DNA from: Deltaproteobacteria bacterium
GTDB lineage: Bacteria > Myxococcota_A > UBA796 > UBA2385
Reading direction: 5' to 3'
NCBI GenBank assembly: GCA_015489145.1
Contig: WGAH01000603.1
Location: 1 to 10,105, forward strand
Length of the DNA: 10,105 nucleotides
The position numbers were made by a program, and so were the translations under genes. The notes under the pieces are model-generated. The model ran no database searches. It was not told the DNA's origin and was given only the letters and a program-made list of their open reading frames with translations. Positions 1-7,332 of this stretch are shown here, in pieces. The first letter of the stretch is position 1, and each line of letters starts with the position of its first letter.

Positions 1-34
1 ATCCTCCACCCACCCACAGCCGCCACCGCGGCGC

Positions 35-39
35 GAGGG
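35..39 (+). promoter_or_regulatory. Ribosome binding site of ppdK
   Basis: GAGGG lies six bases before the ATG at 46. This is a good Shine-Dalgarno match and fixes that start. Only 45 bases of upstream sequence are in the window, and no promoter can be identified in them. Confidence 0.7.
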
Positions 40-45
40 CACAGC

Positions 46-2712
46 ATGAGCACCACCCCCCAGAGCTACCTGTTCACCCAGGGCTGCCGCTACCCCGACC
101 TCGAGGCGAAGAGCAAGGACGAGCTCAAGACCCTGCTCGGCGGCAAGGGCTACGGCCTGTACCTGATGCACTCCGAGCTGGGCATCCGCTGCCCGGTCGC
201 CCTCAACCTGCCGACCTTCCACGCCCACGGCCTCGAGGACGGGCGTCTTCCCGCGGCCCTGGTCGAGGAGGTCCGCAAGGGCCTCGCCGAGATGGAGAAG
301 GCGACGGGCAAGCGCTTCGGCGACACCGCGAACCCGCTGCTCGTCAGCGCCCGCTCCGGCGCCAAGGTCAGCATGCCCGGCATGATGGACACGGTGCTCA
401 ACATCGGCCTCAACGACGCCATCGTCGAGGCGCTCGCCACCGGCGAGCAGGAGCGCTTCTGGCTCGACAGCTACCGCCGCCTGCTGCAGATGTACGGCGA
501 CGTGGTCGCCCAGATCAGCGAGGACGGGCAGGACCCCTTCGAGCACGCCCTGGCCGCCTTCAAGAAGGAGGTCGGCGCCGCCACCGACCTCGACCTGGGC
601 CCCGCCGAGCTGCGCGAGCTGATCAGCCGCTACAAGGCGATCTTCGCCCGCCACGACAGCGAGTTCCCCCAGGACCCGATCGAGCAGGTCCTCCGGGGCG
701 CCGAGGCGGTGTTCCGCTCCTGGAACAACGAGCGCGCGATCTTCACCCGGCGCCAGGAGGGCATCCCCGACGACCTCGGCACCGCCGTCAACATCCAGGA
801 GATGGTCTTCGGCAACAAGACCCCGCGCTCGGCGACCGGCGTGTTCTTCACCCGCGACAAGAGCACCGGCGTCAAGCACGCCGACCACCTCGAGGGCACC
901 GTGCTCTTCCAGGCCCAGGGCGAGGACGTCGTCGCCGGCATCCGCAACTCGCTGCCCCTCGAGGCCCTGCGCGACCACGAGGACCCGGCCTTCCACGCGA
1001 TCTACGAGGAGCTGCGCGAGACCGGCGACATGCTGGAGCGCCGCCTCAAGAACATGCAGGACACCGAGTTCACCATCGAGGAGCGCGACGGCGTGCCCCT
1101 GCTGTTCTGGCTCCAGATCCGCGACGGCAAGCGCAGCGCCCAGGCCGAGAGCGTCATCGCCGTCGAGATGCACCGCGAGGGCATCGTCACCCGCGAGGAG
1201 GCCCTGCTCCAGCTCAACCCCGACCGCATCGAGGAGCTGCTCTTCCCGCGCATCGAGGAGGCCGACCGCAAGGCGGCCACCCGCATCACCCGCGGCTCGG
1301 CCGCCAGTCCCGGCGCCGCCGCCGGCAAGGTCGTGTTCACCCAGGACGAGGCCCTGGACCTCGCCGCGAAGGGCGAGCCCGTCATCCTCGTCACGGTGAT
1401 GACCTCCCAGGAGGACGTCAAGGGCATGAAGGCGAGCCGGGCGATCCTCACCACCACCGGCACCAAGGTCTCCCACGCCGCGATCATGGCGACGGCCTGG
1501 GGCATCCCGGCGGTGGTCGGCGCCAGCGAGATCGCCATCGACCCGGACGCCGGCCTGTTCCGCGTGGGCGACTTCGAGGTGCGCCGCGGCGACACGATCA
1601 CCGTGGACGGCTCCACCGGCGAGGTCTTCCTCGGCGCCGTGCCGACCACCGTGCCGCGCGACCTGCCCGAGGCCGCCCGCACGGTGCTCGCCTGGGCCGA
1701 CGAGATGAAGAAGCTGCAGGTGCGCGCCAACGCCGAGGCCGCCGAGACGCGGAAGGCCTACGACCACGGCGCCCGGGGCGTCGGCCTGTTCCGCACCGAG
1801 CACATGTTCCTCGGCGACCGGCTGCCCTACATCCAGGCCGTGCTCTTCGGCGACGACCCGGACGAGGCCGCCCGGGCCCTCGAGGCGATCTACGCCTTCA
1901 GCAAGGAGGACTTCCGCCACAGCCTGCGCGTGATGGACGGCCACGGCGTGACGATCCGCCTCCTCGACGCCCCGCTGCACGAGTTCTTCCCCGCCGACAG
2001 CGATCTCGAGCGCGAGGAGAACCCGATGCTCGGGCACCGCTCGGTTCGCATGGCGATCACCAACCCCGAGATCCCGCGCACGCAGATCCGGGCCATCCTC
2101 GACGCCGCCGCCGACCTGCTCGCCGAGGGCCTCGACCCGCGGCCGGAGATCGAGCTGCCCCTGGTGATCACGCCGGCCGAGGTGCACGAGCTGAAGCGCG
2201 TCGCGGCGGAGGTGGCCATGCAGGTGCACGAGGATCGCGGCGTCTGGGTGCCCTACGCCTTCGGGATCATGGTCGAGACCCCGGCCGCCGCGCTCCAGGG
2301 TCGCGCGATGGTCGAGGCCCTGCGCGCCCGGGTGCCCGGCTTCCCCGAAGAAGCCCACCCGCGCCACGGCTTCGCCAGCTTCGGCACCAACGACCTCACC
2401 CAGACCACCCTGGCGATCAGCCGCGACGACGCCGACAAGTTCCTGCCGCTCTACGTCGAGCGCCGCTTCTTCCCGCGCCACCCCTTCGTCAGCCTCGACC
2501 CGGTGGTCGAGCGCCTGGTCCGGCTGTTCGTCGAGGAGGCCCGCGCCGTCGACCCCGACTTCGACATCTTCATCTGCGGCGAGCACGGCGGCGACGTCTA
2601 CACGATCGGCCGCCTGCACGAAATCGGCCTCACCGGCATCTCGATGAGCCCGGGCAAGGTCTACCGCTCGATTCTCGCGGCGGCCCAGGCCCAGGTCCGC
2701 CACCCGCGGTAG
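46..2712 (+). CDS. ppdK: Pyruvate, phosphate dikinase
   Basis: Cytoplasmic enzyme that reversibly converts pyruvate, ATP and phosphate to phosphoenolpyruvate, AMP and pyrophosphate, linking glycolysis and gluconeogenesis. At 888 aa it is slightly longer than the usual ~875. Three domains are visible. The ATP-grasp domain (about 15-350) has LGGKG with K34, the loop VSARSGAKVSMPGMMDT with R103, and FGNK. The swivelling phosphohistidine domain (about 410-540) has H477 in VSHAA. The C-terminal PEP/pyruvate barrel (about 550-885) has R583 in RTEHMF, R638 in RLLDAPLHEF, E744 in MVETP, N782-D783 in FGTNDLTQ and C844 in ICGEHGGD. These match the catalytic residues known for the Clostridium symbiosum and maize enzymes. 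The loop before H477 reads TTTGTKVSH where canonical enzymes have RGGMTSH, so the regulatory threonine is valine (V475). No kinase/phosphatase regulator gene is nearby. PEP synthase is unlikely given the PPDK-type N-terminus and length. Confidence 0.97.
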   Translation: MSTTPQSYLFTQGCRYPDLEAKSKDELKTLLGGKGYGLYLMHSELGIRCPVALNLPTFHAHGLEDGRLPAALVEEVRKGLAEMEKATGKRFGDTANPLLVSARSGAKVSMPGMMDTVLNIGLNDAIVEALATGEQERFWLDSYRRLLQMYGDVVAQISEDGQDPFEHALAAFKKEVGAATDLDLGPAELRELISRYKAIFARHDSEFPQDPIEQVLRGAEAVFRSWNNERAIFTRRQEGIPDDLGTAVNIQEMVFGNKTPRSATGVFFTRDKSTGVKHADHLEGTVLFQAQGEDVVAGIRNSLPLEALRDHEDPAFHAIYEELRETGDMLERRLKNMQDTEFTIEERDGVPLLFWLQIRDGKRSAQAESVIAVEMHREGIVTREEALLQLNPDRIEELLFPRIEEADRKAATRITRGSAASPGAAAGKVVFTQDEALDLAAKGEPVILVTVMTSQEDVKGMKASRAILTTTGTKVSHAAIMATAWGIPAVVGASEIAIDPDAGLFRVGDFEVRRGDTITVDGSTGEVFLGAVPTTVPRDLPEAARTVLAWADEMKKLQVRANAEAAETRKAYDHGARGVGLFRTEHMFLGDRLPYIQAVLFGDDPDEAARALEAIYAFSKEDFRHSLRVMDGHGVTIRLLDAPLHEFFPADSDLEREENPMLGHRSVRMAITNPEIPRTQIRAILDAAADLLAEGLDPRPEIELPLVITPAEVHELKRVAAEVAMQVHEDRGVWVPYAFGIMVETPAAALQGRAMVEALRARVPGFPEEAHPRHGFASFGTNDLTQTTLAISRDDADKFLPLYVERRFFPRHPFVSLDPVVERLVRLFVEEARAVDPDFDIFICGEHGGDVYTIGRLHEIGLTGISMSPGKVYRSILAAAQAQVRHPR

Positions 2713-2720
2713 GCGGGGCC

Positions 2721-3068
2721 GTGGCCGCCCACCCCACCGACCGCGCCAGCCTCGAGCGCGACTGCGACGAGGAGGCGCTGCGGGTGGGCGGCCCCGGCGG
2801 CCAGCACCGCAACCGCCGGGCCACCGGCGTGCGCCTGCGCCACCGGCCCACGGGCCTCGTCGTCACGGCCACCGAGCGGCGCAGCCGCCTGCGCAACCGC
2901 GAGATCGCCTACGCCCGCATGGCCGCCCGCCTCGGCGCGATGCAGGCCCGGCCCCGGCCCCGGCGGCGCACGAAGCCCACCGCCGCCAGCCGGCGCCGCC
3001 GCCTCGAAGCCAAGCGCCGGCGCGGGGCCACCAAGGCCCGGCGCGGCCGCGTGCGCGAGGAGGATTGA
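2721..3068 (+). CDS. GGQ-domain release factor-like / ribosome-rescue protein (ArfB-type)
   Basis: Small 115-aa protein with the class I release-factor catalytic motif GGPGGQ (GGQ at residues 26-28), followed by a segment ending in RPTGLVV that resembles the RF1/RF2/ArfB peptidyl-tRNA hydrolase domain. The stop-codon-reading domains of true release factors are absent. Residues 77-115 form a very basic tail with the order KPT..S..RRLE.K.RR...K..RG.V, which matches the C-terminal tail ArfB-like proteins place in the empty mRNA channel of stalled ribosomes. Likely role, by family: hydrolysis of peptidyl-tRNA on non-stop ribosomes. Unusual points are HRNRR after GGQ, where family members usually have HVN or NVN, and GG instead of S-G before the motif. 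GTG at 2721 is chosen because it opens the domain and the next ATG is far downstream. The ribosome site is weak, and the start lies 8 bases after ppdK, suggesting coupled translation. It could instead be one of the uncharacterised release-factor-like proteins rather than ArfB proper. Confidence 0.85.
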   Translation: MAAHPTDRASLERDCDEEALRVGGPGGQHRNRRATGVRLRHRPTGLVVTATERRSRLRNREIAYARMAARLGAMQARPRPRRRTKPTAASRRRRLEAKRRRGATKARRGRVREED

Positions 3069-3138
3069 GGCTCGAAGCCAGCCCGTGGTCGGACGAATGA
3101 ACCGCGTCGCCGCGCGTCCGGTTGGCCCCCCGCACCCC

Positions 3139-3142
3139 GAGG
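3139..3142 (+). promoter_or_regulatory. Ribosome binding site deciding the start at 3151
   Basis: GAGG is eight bases before ATG 3151. It favours this start over the in-frame GTG at 3085, which would add 22 residues ahead of the signal sequence. The 82 bases between 3069 and 3150 hold no convincing promoter or terminator. Confidence 0.6.
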
Positions 3143-3150
3143 TCAACCCC

Positions 3151-3840
3151 ATGGAACGCATCGCCCCGCTGCTCGCCTTCCTCGCCACCGCCTGCGCGCC
3201 CGCGCGCATGGAGCTCCCCGCCCCCCTCGCCGAGGACGCCGCCCTGCCGGCGAAGGGCGCCCACGCCCTCACCGGCGACGTGCGCTTCGGCGCCTGGACC
3301 GCCACCGGGGTCCGGCGCGGCTGGACGCTGGGCGAGACGACCTCGACCTGGGCCCTCGACGAGAAGAAGGCCCGGCGCACCTATCGCTTCGACCAGCTCG
3401 GCCCCGACGGCCAGAGCTGGTCCACCCGCTGCGGCACCGACTACCAGGGCAGCGAGGTCGGCTGGGAGAGCGCCGACGGACGCTCCCAGACGACCGTGCC
3501 CGTCACCGCCTACAGCACCCTGGTCTGCACCATCGCCACCGGCGACGACCGCCCGGACTGGCTGCTCCAGCTCCACACCGAGGAAACCGGCCTCACCGGC
3601 ACCCTCGGCGACGGCAGCCGCAGCCTGCGCGTCGTCGAGAACCACGACCTCGCCCGGACCTCCATCGACTCGGGCTCCGCGGCCGGCTTCATCTTCTACG
3701 ACGGCGAGACGCCCGTCGCGGCGGTGGAGGTGCTCAACAAGGGGCGCGTCTGGCTGCCCGAGGGCGACGAGCCCGACCGCGAGCACGCCCTCGCCGCCGC
3801 CGCCACCGCCCTGCTCCTCTACCGCGACCTCGGGCGCTGA
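3151..3840 (+). CDS. Small predicted lipoprotein of unknown function
   Basis: 229-aa protein, not recognised. From ATG 3151 it opens with M-E-R-I, a short hydrophobic stretch PLLAFLATAC and Cys15. This is a plausible but weak lipobox (ATAC, with Leu one position early), so export and lipid anchoring are inferred. The mature part is soluble, with no further membrane segment. It has many W, T and G residues suggesting a beta-rich fold (about 40-190) and two further cysteines, C93 (STRCGTD) and C125 (STLVCTIA), that could form a disulfide outside the cytoplasm. A C-terminal helix rich in alanine and leucine ends at YRDLGR. It lies 82 bases after the GGQ-protein gene and 117 bases before the large lipoprotein gene, on the same strand. 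No repeat like those of the two following lipoproteins is visible. Codon use is the same as its neighbours. The gene call is firm, the function unknown. Confidence 0.8.
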   Translation: MERIAPLLAFLATACAPARMELPAPLAEDAALPAKGAHALTGDVRFGAWTATGVRRGWTLGETTSTWALDEKKARRTYRFDQLGPDGQSWSTRCGTDYQGSEVGWESADGRSQTTVPVTAYSTLVCTIATGDDRPDWLLQLHTEETGLTGTLGDGSRSLRVVENHDLARTSIDSGSAAGFIFYDGETPVAAVEVLNKGRVWLPEGDEPDREHALAAAATALLLYRDLGR

Positions 3841-3888
3841 GCGGATCGGGGCGGCGGCCCGGCCGCGGGTGGGCGCGGCGCATTCGTG

Positions 3889-3917
3889 TTGAAGCCGTCG
3901 GGGGGGTGGGCTACCTT
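3889..3917 (+). promoter_or_regulatory. Promoter-like element (sigma70-type) ahead of the lipoprotein pair
   Basis: TTGAAG at 3889-3894 and TACCTT at 3912-3917 are separated by exactly 17 bases. The -35-like box matches four of six consensus bases, and the -10-like box fits TAnnnT. The element sits in a locally AT-richer patch in the 117-base gap before the large lipoprotein gene. A transcript starting about 7 bases later would leave a leader of roughly 35 bases before the TTG at 3958. This is sequence resemblance only. Confidence 0.5.
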
Positions 3918-3948
3918 TCGCCGCCGTGCCCGGACGGGCACCTGCACC

Positions 3949-3952
3949 GAGG
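3949..3952 (+). promoter_or_regulatory. Ribosome binding site deciding the TTG start at 3958
   Basis: GAGG lies five bases before TTG 3958. The alternative in-frame starts GTG 3886 and TTG 3889 have no comparable site and overlap the promoter-like element. Confidence 0.5.
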
Positions 3953-3957
3953 CCGCC

Positions 3958-6900
3958 TTGATCCTGACGCTGCTCCTCGCCGGCTGCCTGCGCGACGCCC
4001 CCCTCCCCGACCTGGGCGACTGCGCCGTCTACCCGGATGGCACCTACGACTACGGCCAGGTGGGCATCGGCACCTGCCTGGCCGGCCCCACCGAGCTGCG
4101 CCTCGTCGAGACCGACGACGGCGGGCTGGCGGTGCTCGTCACCAACGCCAACCCCTACCTCAACTTCACCAGCGGCTCGCTGCTCGCCTTCCCCTTCGAC
4201 GAGCTCGACCTCAGCACCGGCCGCAACGTCGTCAGCGACCTCGACGCCCACGCCCTCCAGCTCCCCGACTTCGCCGGCGGCCTGGCGACCTGGGGCGACC
4301 TCGGCCTCGTCACCACCCGCGAGAGCGACGAGGCCCTCACCCGCGCGCACGACGACGCCGTGCACCTCGTCGACCTCAGCGATCCCCTGCGCCCCGTCGA
4401 CGCCGACCGCGGCGACGACGGCGGCCCCACCGTCGCCGTCGGCGCCGACCCCAACGACGTGGTGGTCGACGCCGAGTCCGGCCGGGCCTTCGTCTCCAAC
4501 CGCACCGACCACACGATCTCGGTCCTCGACCTCACCGGCGACACCGTGCAGGTCGTGCCCCCCTGGCCCGAGCAGGTCGTCTCGGCCGCCCGCTTCTACG
4601 ACCGCGACCGCTCCGGCAGCCGCGCCAGCCTCGAGGGCTTCACCGTCGACGACGACGCCGTGCTCCCCTCCGACGACTGGACGATGACCTGGGTCGAGGG
4701 CACCTGGCGCCTGTGGGTTCCCGGCGTCACCGGCGCCTGGCGGGCGAGCACCACCGGCGACGGCAGCTACGCCGCCAGCGCGATCGGCGTCGAGCTGGAC
4801 CCCGACGACAGCAGCGTCGTCGACGAGGTGCGCGACCCCGACTACGACGCCCTCCACGACCGCATGCTCTTCGCCAGCGGCGACACGATCCAGGGCGCCG
4901 AGCCCGGCGGCTGGCTCGGCGACTGGGTGATGGAAGAAGTCCCCCTCCTCGAAGCCGATCCCGAGGGCTGGGACGCCACCATCGGCGGCCCCTCCCTCGT
5001 CACCTCCGACGGCATCCAGTACCTGTTCTACGAGGGCGGCGACGGCGAGACCTCCCGCGTCGGCCTGGCGGTGTCCGCCGACGGCTGGACCTTCGACAAG
5101 CTCGACGAGCCCGTGCTCGAAGGGCGGTGGGCCCACGATGCCGGCGGCGTCTTCGACCCCTTCGTGCTCTACGACTACGAGGAGCAGCGCTGGCGCATGT
5201 ACTACGGCGCCTGGGACGGCGAGCGCTGGACCATCGGCCACGCCACCAGCACCGACCTCGAGACCTGGGAGAGCGACCCGGAGCCGGTCTTCGCCCCCGA
5301 GGACGCCGGCGCCGCCGCCCCGGTGGTGAGCTTCGGCGTCGGCGGCTGGCGCATGTGGTACGCCCGCTGGACGAAGGACGGCTGGCGCATCGGCGAGGCG
5401 ACGAGCCCGGACGGCACCGAGTGGACCGACCTCGGCACCGTGCTGGAACCCGACCCCTACATGGCCTGGTCCGAGGAACCCCCGGGACCGGCGATGCAGG
5501 CGCAGCGCCTCGACGCCTTCCGCGTCTCCGGCGAGGCCAACGGCTCGCTGCTCTACCCGGCGCAGCCCGGCGTCGGCTACACGAGCATCACCTACGGCTG
5601 GTCGGCGACGCCGGTGGCCGGCCAGCACCTCGACCTCGGCGACGCCGGCAGCGCCAGCGACGGCGGCATTCGCGTCGACAGCGTGGACCCCGACGCCGGG
5701 CTCGCCTGGCTCACGCTGAGGAGCGCCGGCGGCACCGAGCGCATCGGCGTCGCCACCCTCGACGAGGACGGCGGCCTCGACGTGGTGGAGGGGGCGGTCT
5801 TCGAGGGTGCCGACGGCTTCGACCGGGACGGGGTCGGCTCCCCCGTGGTCGTGCGCGACGGCGACACCTGGCGCATGTACTACGCCGGCCACCGGGGCGA
5901 GCGCACGAGCATCGGGCTCGCCACCAGCGCCGACGGCATCGACTGGACCCGGGTGGGCCAGGTCCTCGACAACGGCGAGGACTGGGACAGCGTCGCCGCG
6001 ATCCCGGGCTCGGTCGAGGTCCTCGACGACGGCAGCCTGCGCCTCTGGTACAGCGGCAGCGACGGCGCGACCTGGCGCATCGGCGCCGCCACCAGCGCCG
6101 ACGGGCAGACCTTCACCCGCGAGACCGGCATCTACGACTGGCTCTTCGCCCCGGGGGCGCCCGGCGACCTCGACGACTCCGGCGTGCGCGACCCGTGGGT
6201 GGTGCCCGGCGTCGACGAGGACGGCAACCCGGGCATCCACCTGTGGTATTCCGGCTTCGACGGCGACACCTGGCGGGTCTTCTACGCCTGGCGGGCCGAG
6301 GGCGACGACGCCTTCACCCGGGCGACGAACGAGACCAGCGGCGAGACGCGGGCGGTGGTGGACGTGACCGACGGGCTCTTCCACCCCGACGGGGTGCGGC
6401 GGCCGGTGCTGGTCCAGGGCCTGCGCGGCGACGACGACACGCGCTGGCGCGGCTTCTTCGCCGGCCTCCTCGACGACGCCGAGCGCGCCGGCCGCCTCGC
6501 CGGCAGCGAGCCCGACCGCCTCCACCGGGTGCTCGACCGCCCCACCACCGGCGACACCCTCGAGTGGTCCACGGTGCAGGGCGACCCCGAGGCCGAGGCC
6601 ATCGACCTCGACGCGCTGGTGGACGGCCAGAGCCTCAACGCCATCGGCCTGACGAGCCTGTCCCTCGACGAGGATCGCGGCTTCCTCTACGCGGTGAGCA
6701 AGCTCAAGAACTACGTCTACGTGATCGACGCCCGGGACGACAGCGACAAGGACAGCGACTTCGTCGACGGCAACTACCTCGACATCGAGGCGGCGCTGCC
6801 GCTGGCCACCGCCTCGGGCGCCCAGGGCTTCCGGCAGGTGCTCCCGGTTCCCGGCTCCGACCGGGTGCTGGCCCTCAACGACGCCCCCGAGGCGGTGGGC

Positions 6901-7332
6901 ATCTACGACCTGTCCGGGGTCGCCGACGACAACGCCGCGCAAATCGTCTACGACACCCTCGTCGGCTGGCTGCCGGCCCCCCGGGGCGGCGAGCGCGACG
7001 CGGGGGTGGACACCCGGGCGAGCATCGGCCCGGCCCAGATCGCCCTCCACCCCGACGGCCGGCGGCTGTTCCTCACCAACTTCAACGCCAACAGCATCGC
7101 GGTCTACGACCTGTCCCTCGGTCCCTACGGCGAACAGGTCGCCGAGGTGGACCTCGTGGGCGAGAACCCCTATGCCATCACGATCACGCCCGACGGGAAG
7201 TACGCGATCTTCGCCAACTACGCCGGCGAGGTCAGCGAGGACGGCCTCGTCGAGTCCACCCTCGGCGTCCTCGACGTCGACGAGTCCAGCCCCACCTACC
7301 TCGAGGTCCTGACATGGCTCGCCAACCGCTGA
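3958..7332 (+). CDS. Large lipoprotein with YVTN-type propeller split by glycosidase-like propeller repeats
   Basis: 1124-aa predicted exported lipoprotein. LTLLLAGC gives a clear lipobox with Cys10 from TTG 3958. Residues about 50-195 and 885-1124 look like YVTN/lactonase-type blades, for example DPNDVVVDAESGRAFVSN followed by ISVLDL near 162-190, and HPDGRRLFLTN and ITPDGKYAIF in the last 100 residues. Between them, residues about 200-880 hold repeats of the form W-R-M-[YW]-Y-x-G ... I-G-x-A-[TV]-S-x-D-G-x-x-[WF], beginning near 353, 412, 464, 584, 638, 695, 760 and 830. These resemble blades of GH43/GH32-type five-bladed propellers. An acidic run, DDSDKDSD at 928-934, could bind calcium. 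Activity is not inferred because catalytic acids cannot be placed. TTG 3958 is preferred: it has a GAGG site, and codons upstream of it include gct, ttt and cgt, foreign to this gene's G/C-ending usage. The signal would then be very short and lack basic residues; GTG 3886 would supply RRRAR. The 3' end overlaps the next lipoprotein gene. Confidence 0.9.
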   Translation: MILTLLLAGCLRDAPLPDLGDCAVYPDGTYDYGQVGIGTCLAGPTELRLVETDDGGLAVLVTNANPYLNFTSGSLLAFPFDELDLSTGRNVVSDLDAHALQLPDFAGGLATWGDLGLVTTRESDEALTRAHDDAVHLVDLSDPLRPVDADRGDDGGPTVAVGADPNDVVVDAESGRAFVSNRTDHTISVLDLTGDTVQVVPPWPEQVVSAARFYDRDRSGSRASLEGFTVDDDAVLPSDDWTMTWVEGTWRLWVPGVTGAWRASTTGDGSYAASAIGVELDPDDSSVVDEVRDPDYDALHDRMLFASGDTIQGAEPGGWLGDWVMEEVPLLEADPEGWDATIGGPSLVTSDGIQYLFYEGGDGETSRVGLAVSADGWTFDKLDEPVLEGRWAHDAGGVFDPFVLYDYEEQRWRMYYGAWDGERWTIGHATSTDLETWESDPEPVFAPEDAGAAAPVVSFGVGGWRMWYARWTKDGWRIGEATSPDGTEWTDLGTVLEPDPYMAWSEEPPGPAMQAQRLDAFRVSGEANGSLLYPAQPGVGYTSITYGWSATPVAGQHLDLGDAGSASDGGIRVDSVDPDAGLAWLTLRSAGGTERIGVATLDEDGGLDVVEGAVFEGADGFDRDGVGSPVVVRDGDTWRMYYAGHRGERTSIGLATSADGIDWTRVGQVLDNGEDWDSVAAIPGSVEVLDDGSLRLWYSGSDGATWRIGAATSADGQTFTRETGIYDWLFAPGAPGDLDDSGVRDPWVVPGVDEDGNPGIHLWYSGFDGDTWRVFYAWRAEGDDAFTRATNETSGETRAVVDVTDGLFHPDGVRRPVLVQGLRGDDDTRWRGFFAGLLDDAERAGRLAGSEPDRLHRVLDRPTTGDTLEWSTVQGDPEAEAIDLDALVDGQSLNAIGLTSLSLDEDRGFLYAVSKLKNYVYVIDARDDSDKDSDFVDGNYLDIEAALPLATASGAQGFRQVLPVPGSDRVLALNDAPEAVGIYDLSGVADDNAAQIVYDTLVGWLPAPRGGERDAGVDTRASIGPAQIALHPDGRRLFLTNFNANSIAVYDLSLGPYGEQVAEVDLVGENPYAITITPDGKYAIFANYAGEVSEDGLVESTLGVLDVDESSPTYLEVLTWLANR
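4672..4893 (+). repeat. Degenerate copy A of a module shared with the next lipoprotein
   Basis: Residues about 239-312 of the large lipoprotein read D-D-W-T-M-T-W-V-E-G-T-W-R-L-W-V-P-G, later followed by a G/S/T-rich stretch and MLFASGDT. By eye this matches the order of aromatic and glycine residues in the two modules of the following gene (W177 and W506 there). It stands at the start of the inserted repeat region. Confidence 0.45.
5014..6480 (+). repeat. Glycosidase-propeller-like tandem protein repeats
   Basis: At least eight degenerate units with spacings of about 52-70 residues, plus one double spacing that probably hides a decayed unit. Each has an aromatic strand (WRMYYGAWDG, WRMWYARW, WRMYYAGH, LRLWYSGSDG, IHLWYSGFDG) and most have a following IGxATSxDG strand. 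The 16 bases ctggcgcatgtactac recur exactly at 5190-5205 and 5868-5883. Nine to ten units would suit two five-bladed propellers in a row. Confidence 0.75.
7303..7306 (+). promoter_or_regulatory. Ribosome binding site of the second large lipoprotein
   Basis: GAGG lies seven bases before ATG 7314, inside the last codons of the upstream gene. It supports this start and suggests coupled translation. Confidence 0.6.

Noticed and set aside
3085..3150. Longer N-terminus of the small lipoprotein from GTG 3085
   Set aside because: It would bury the signal sequence behind 22 polar residues and lacks a good ribosome site, while ATG 3151 has GAGG at proper spacing.
3851..3866. GCGGC/GCCGC hairpin after the small lipoprotein
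   Set aside because: The stem is only five base pairs with no T-run, expected by chance at this GC content.
3122..3892. 256-codon plus-strand frame overlapping the small lipoprotein
   Set aside because: Its Pro/Ser/Ala/Arg-rich composition is a frame shadow of the 3151-3840 gene.
5014..6480. Annotation as an active GH43 glycosidase
   Set aside because: The repeats are propeller-like, but I could not place the catalytic acid and base residues, and the units are degenerate, so only fold resemblance is claimed.
2863..7050. Open frame of 1395 codons on the minus strand
   Set aside because: It is antisense to three real genes; its composition (Val/Gly/Ala/Glu with low complexity) is the usual reverse-strand shadow of G/C-ending codons, and no domain is visible.
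3906..7313. Upstream part of a 1776-codon plus-strand frame continuous with the second large lipoprotein
   Set aside because: The translation is Arg/Pro-rich shadow sequence in the +2 frame of the large lipoprotein. Real coding in this frame begins at ATG 7314 with a signal peptide.
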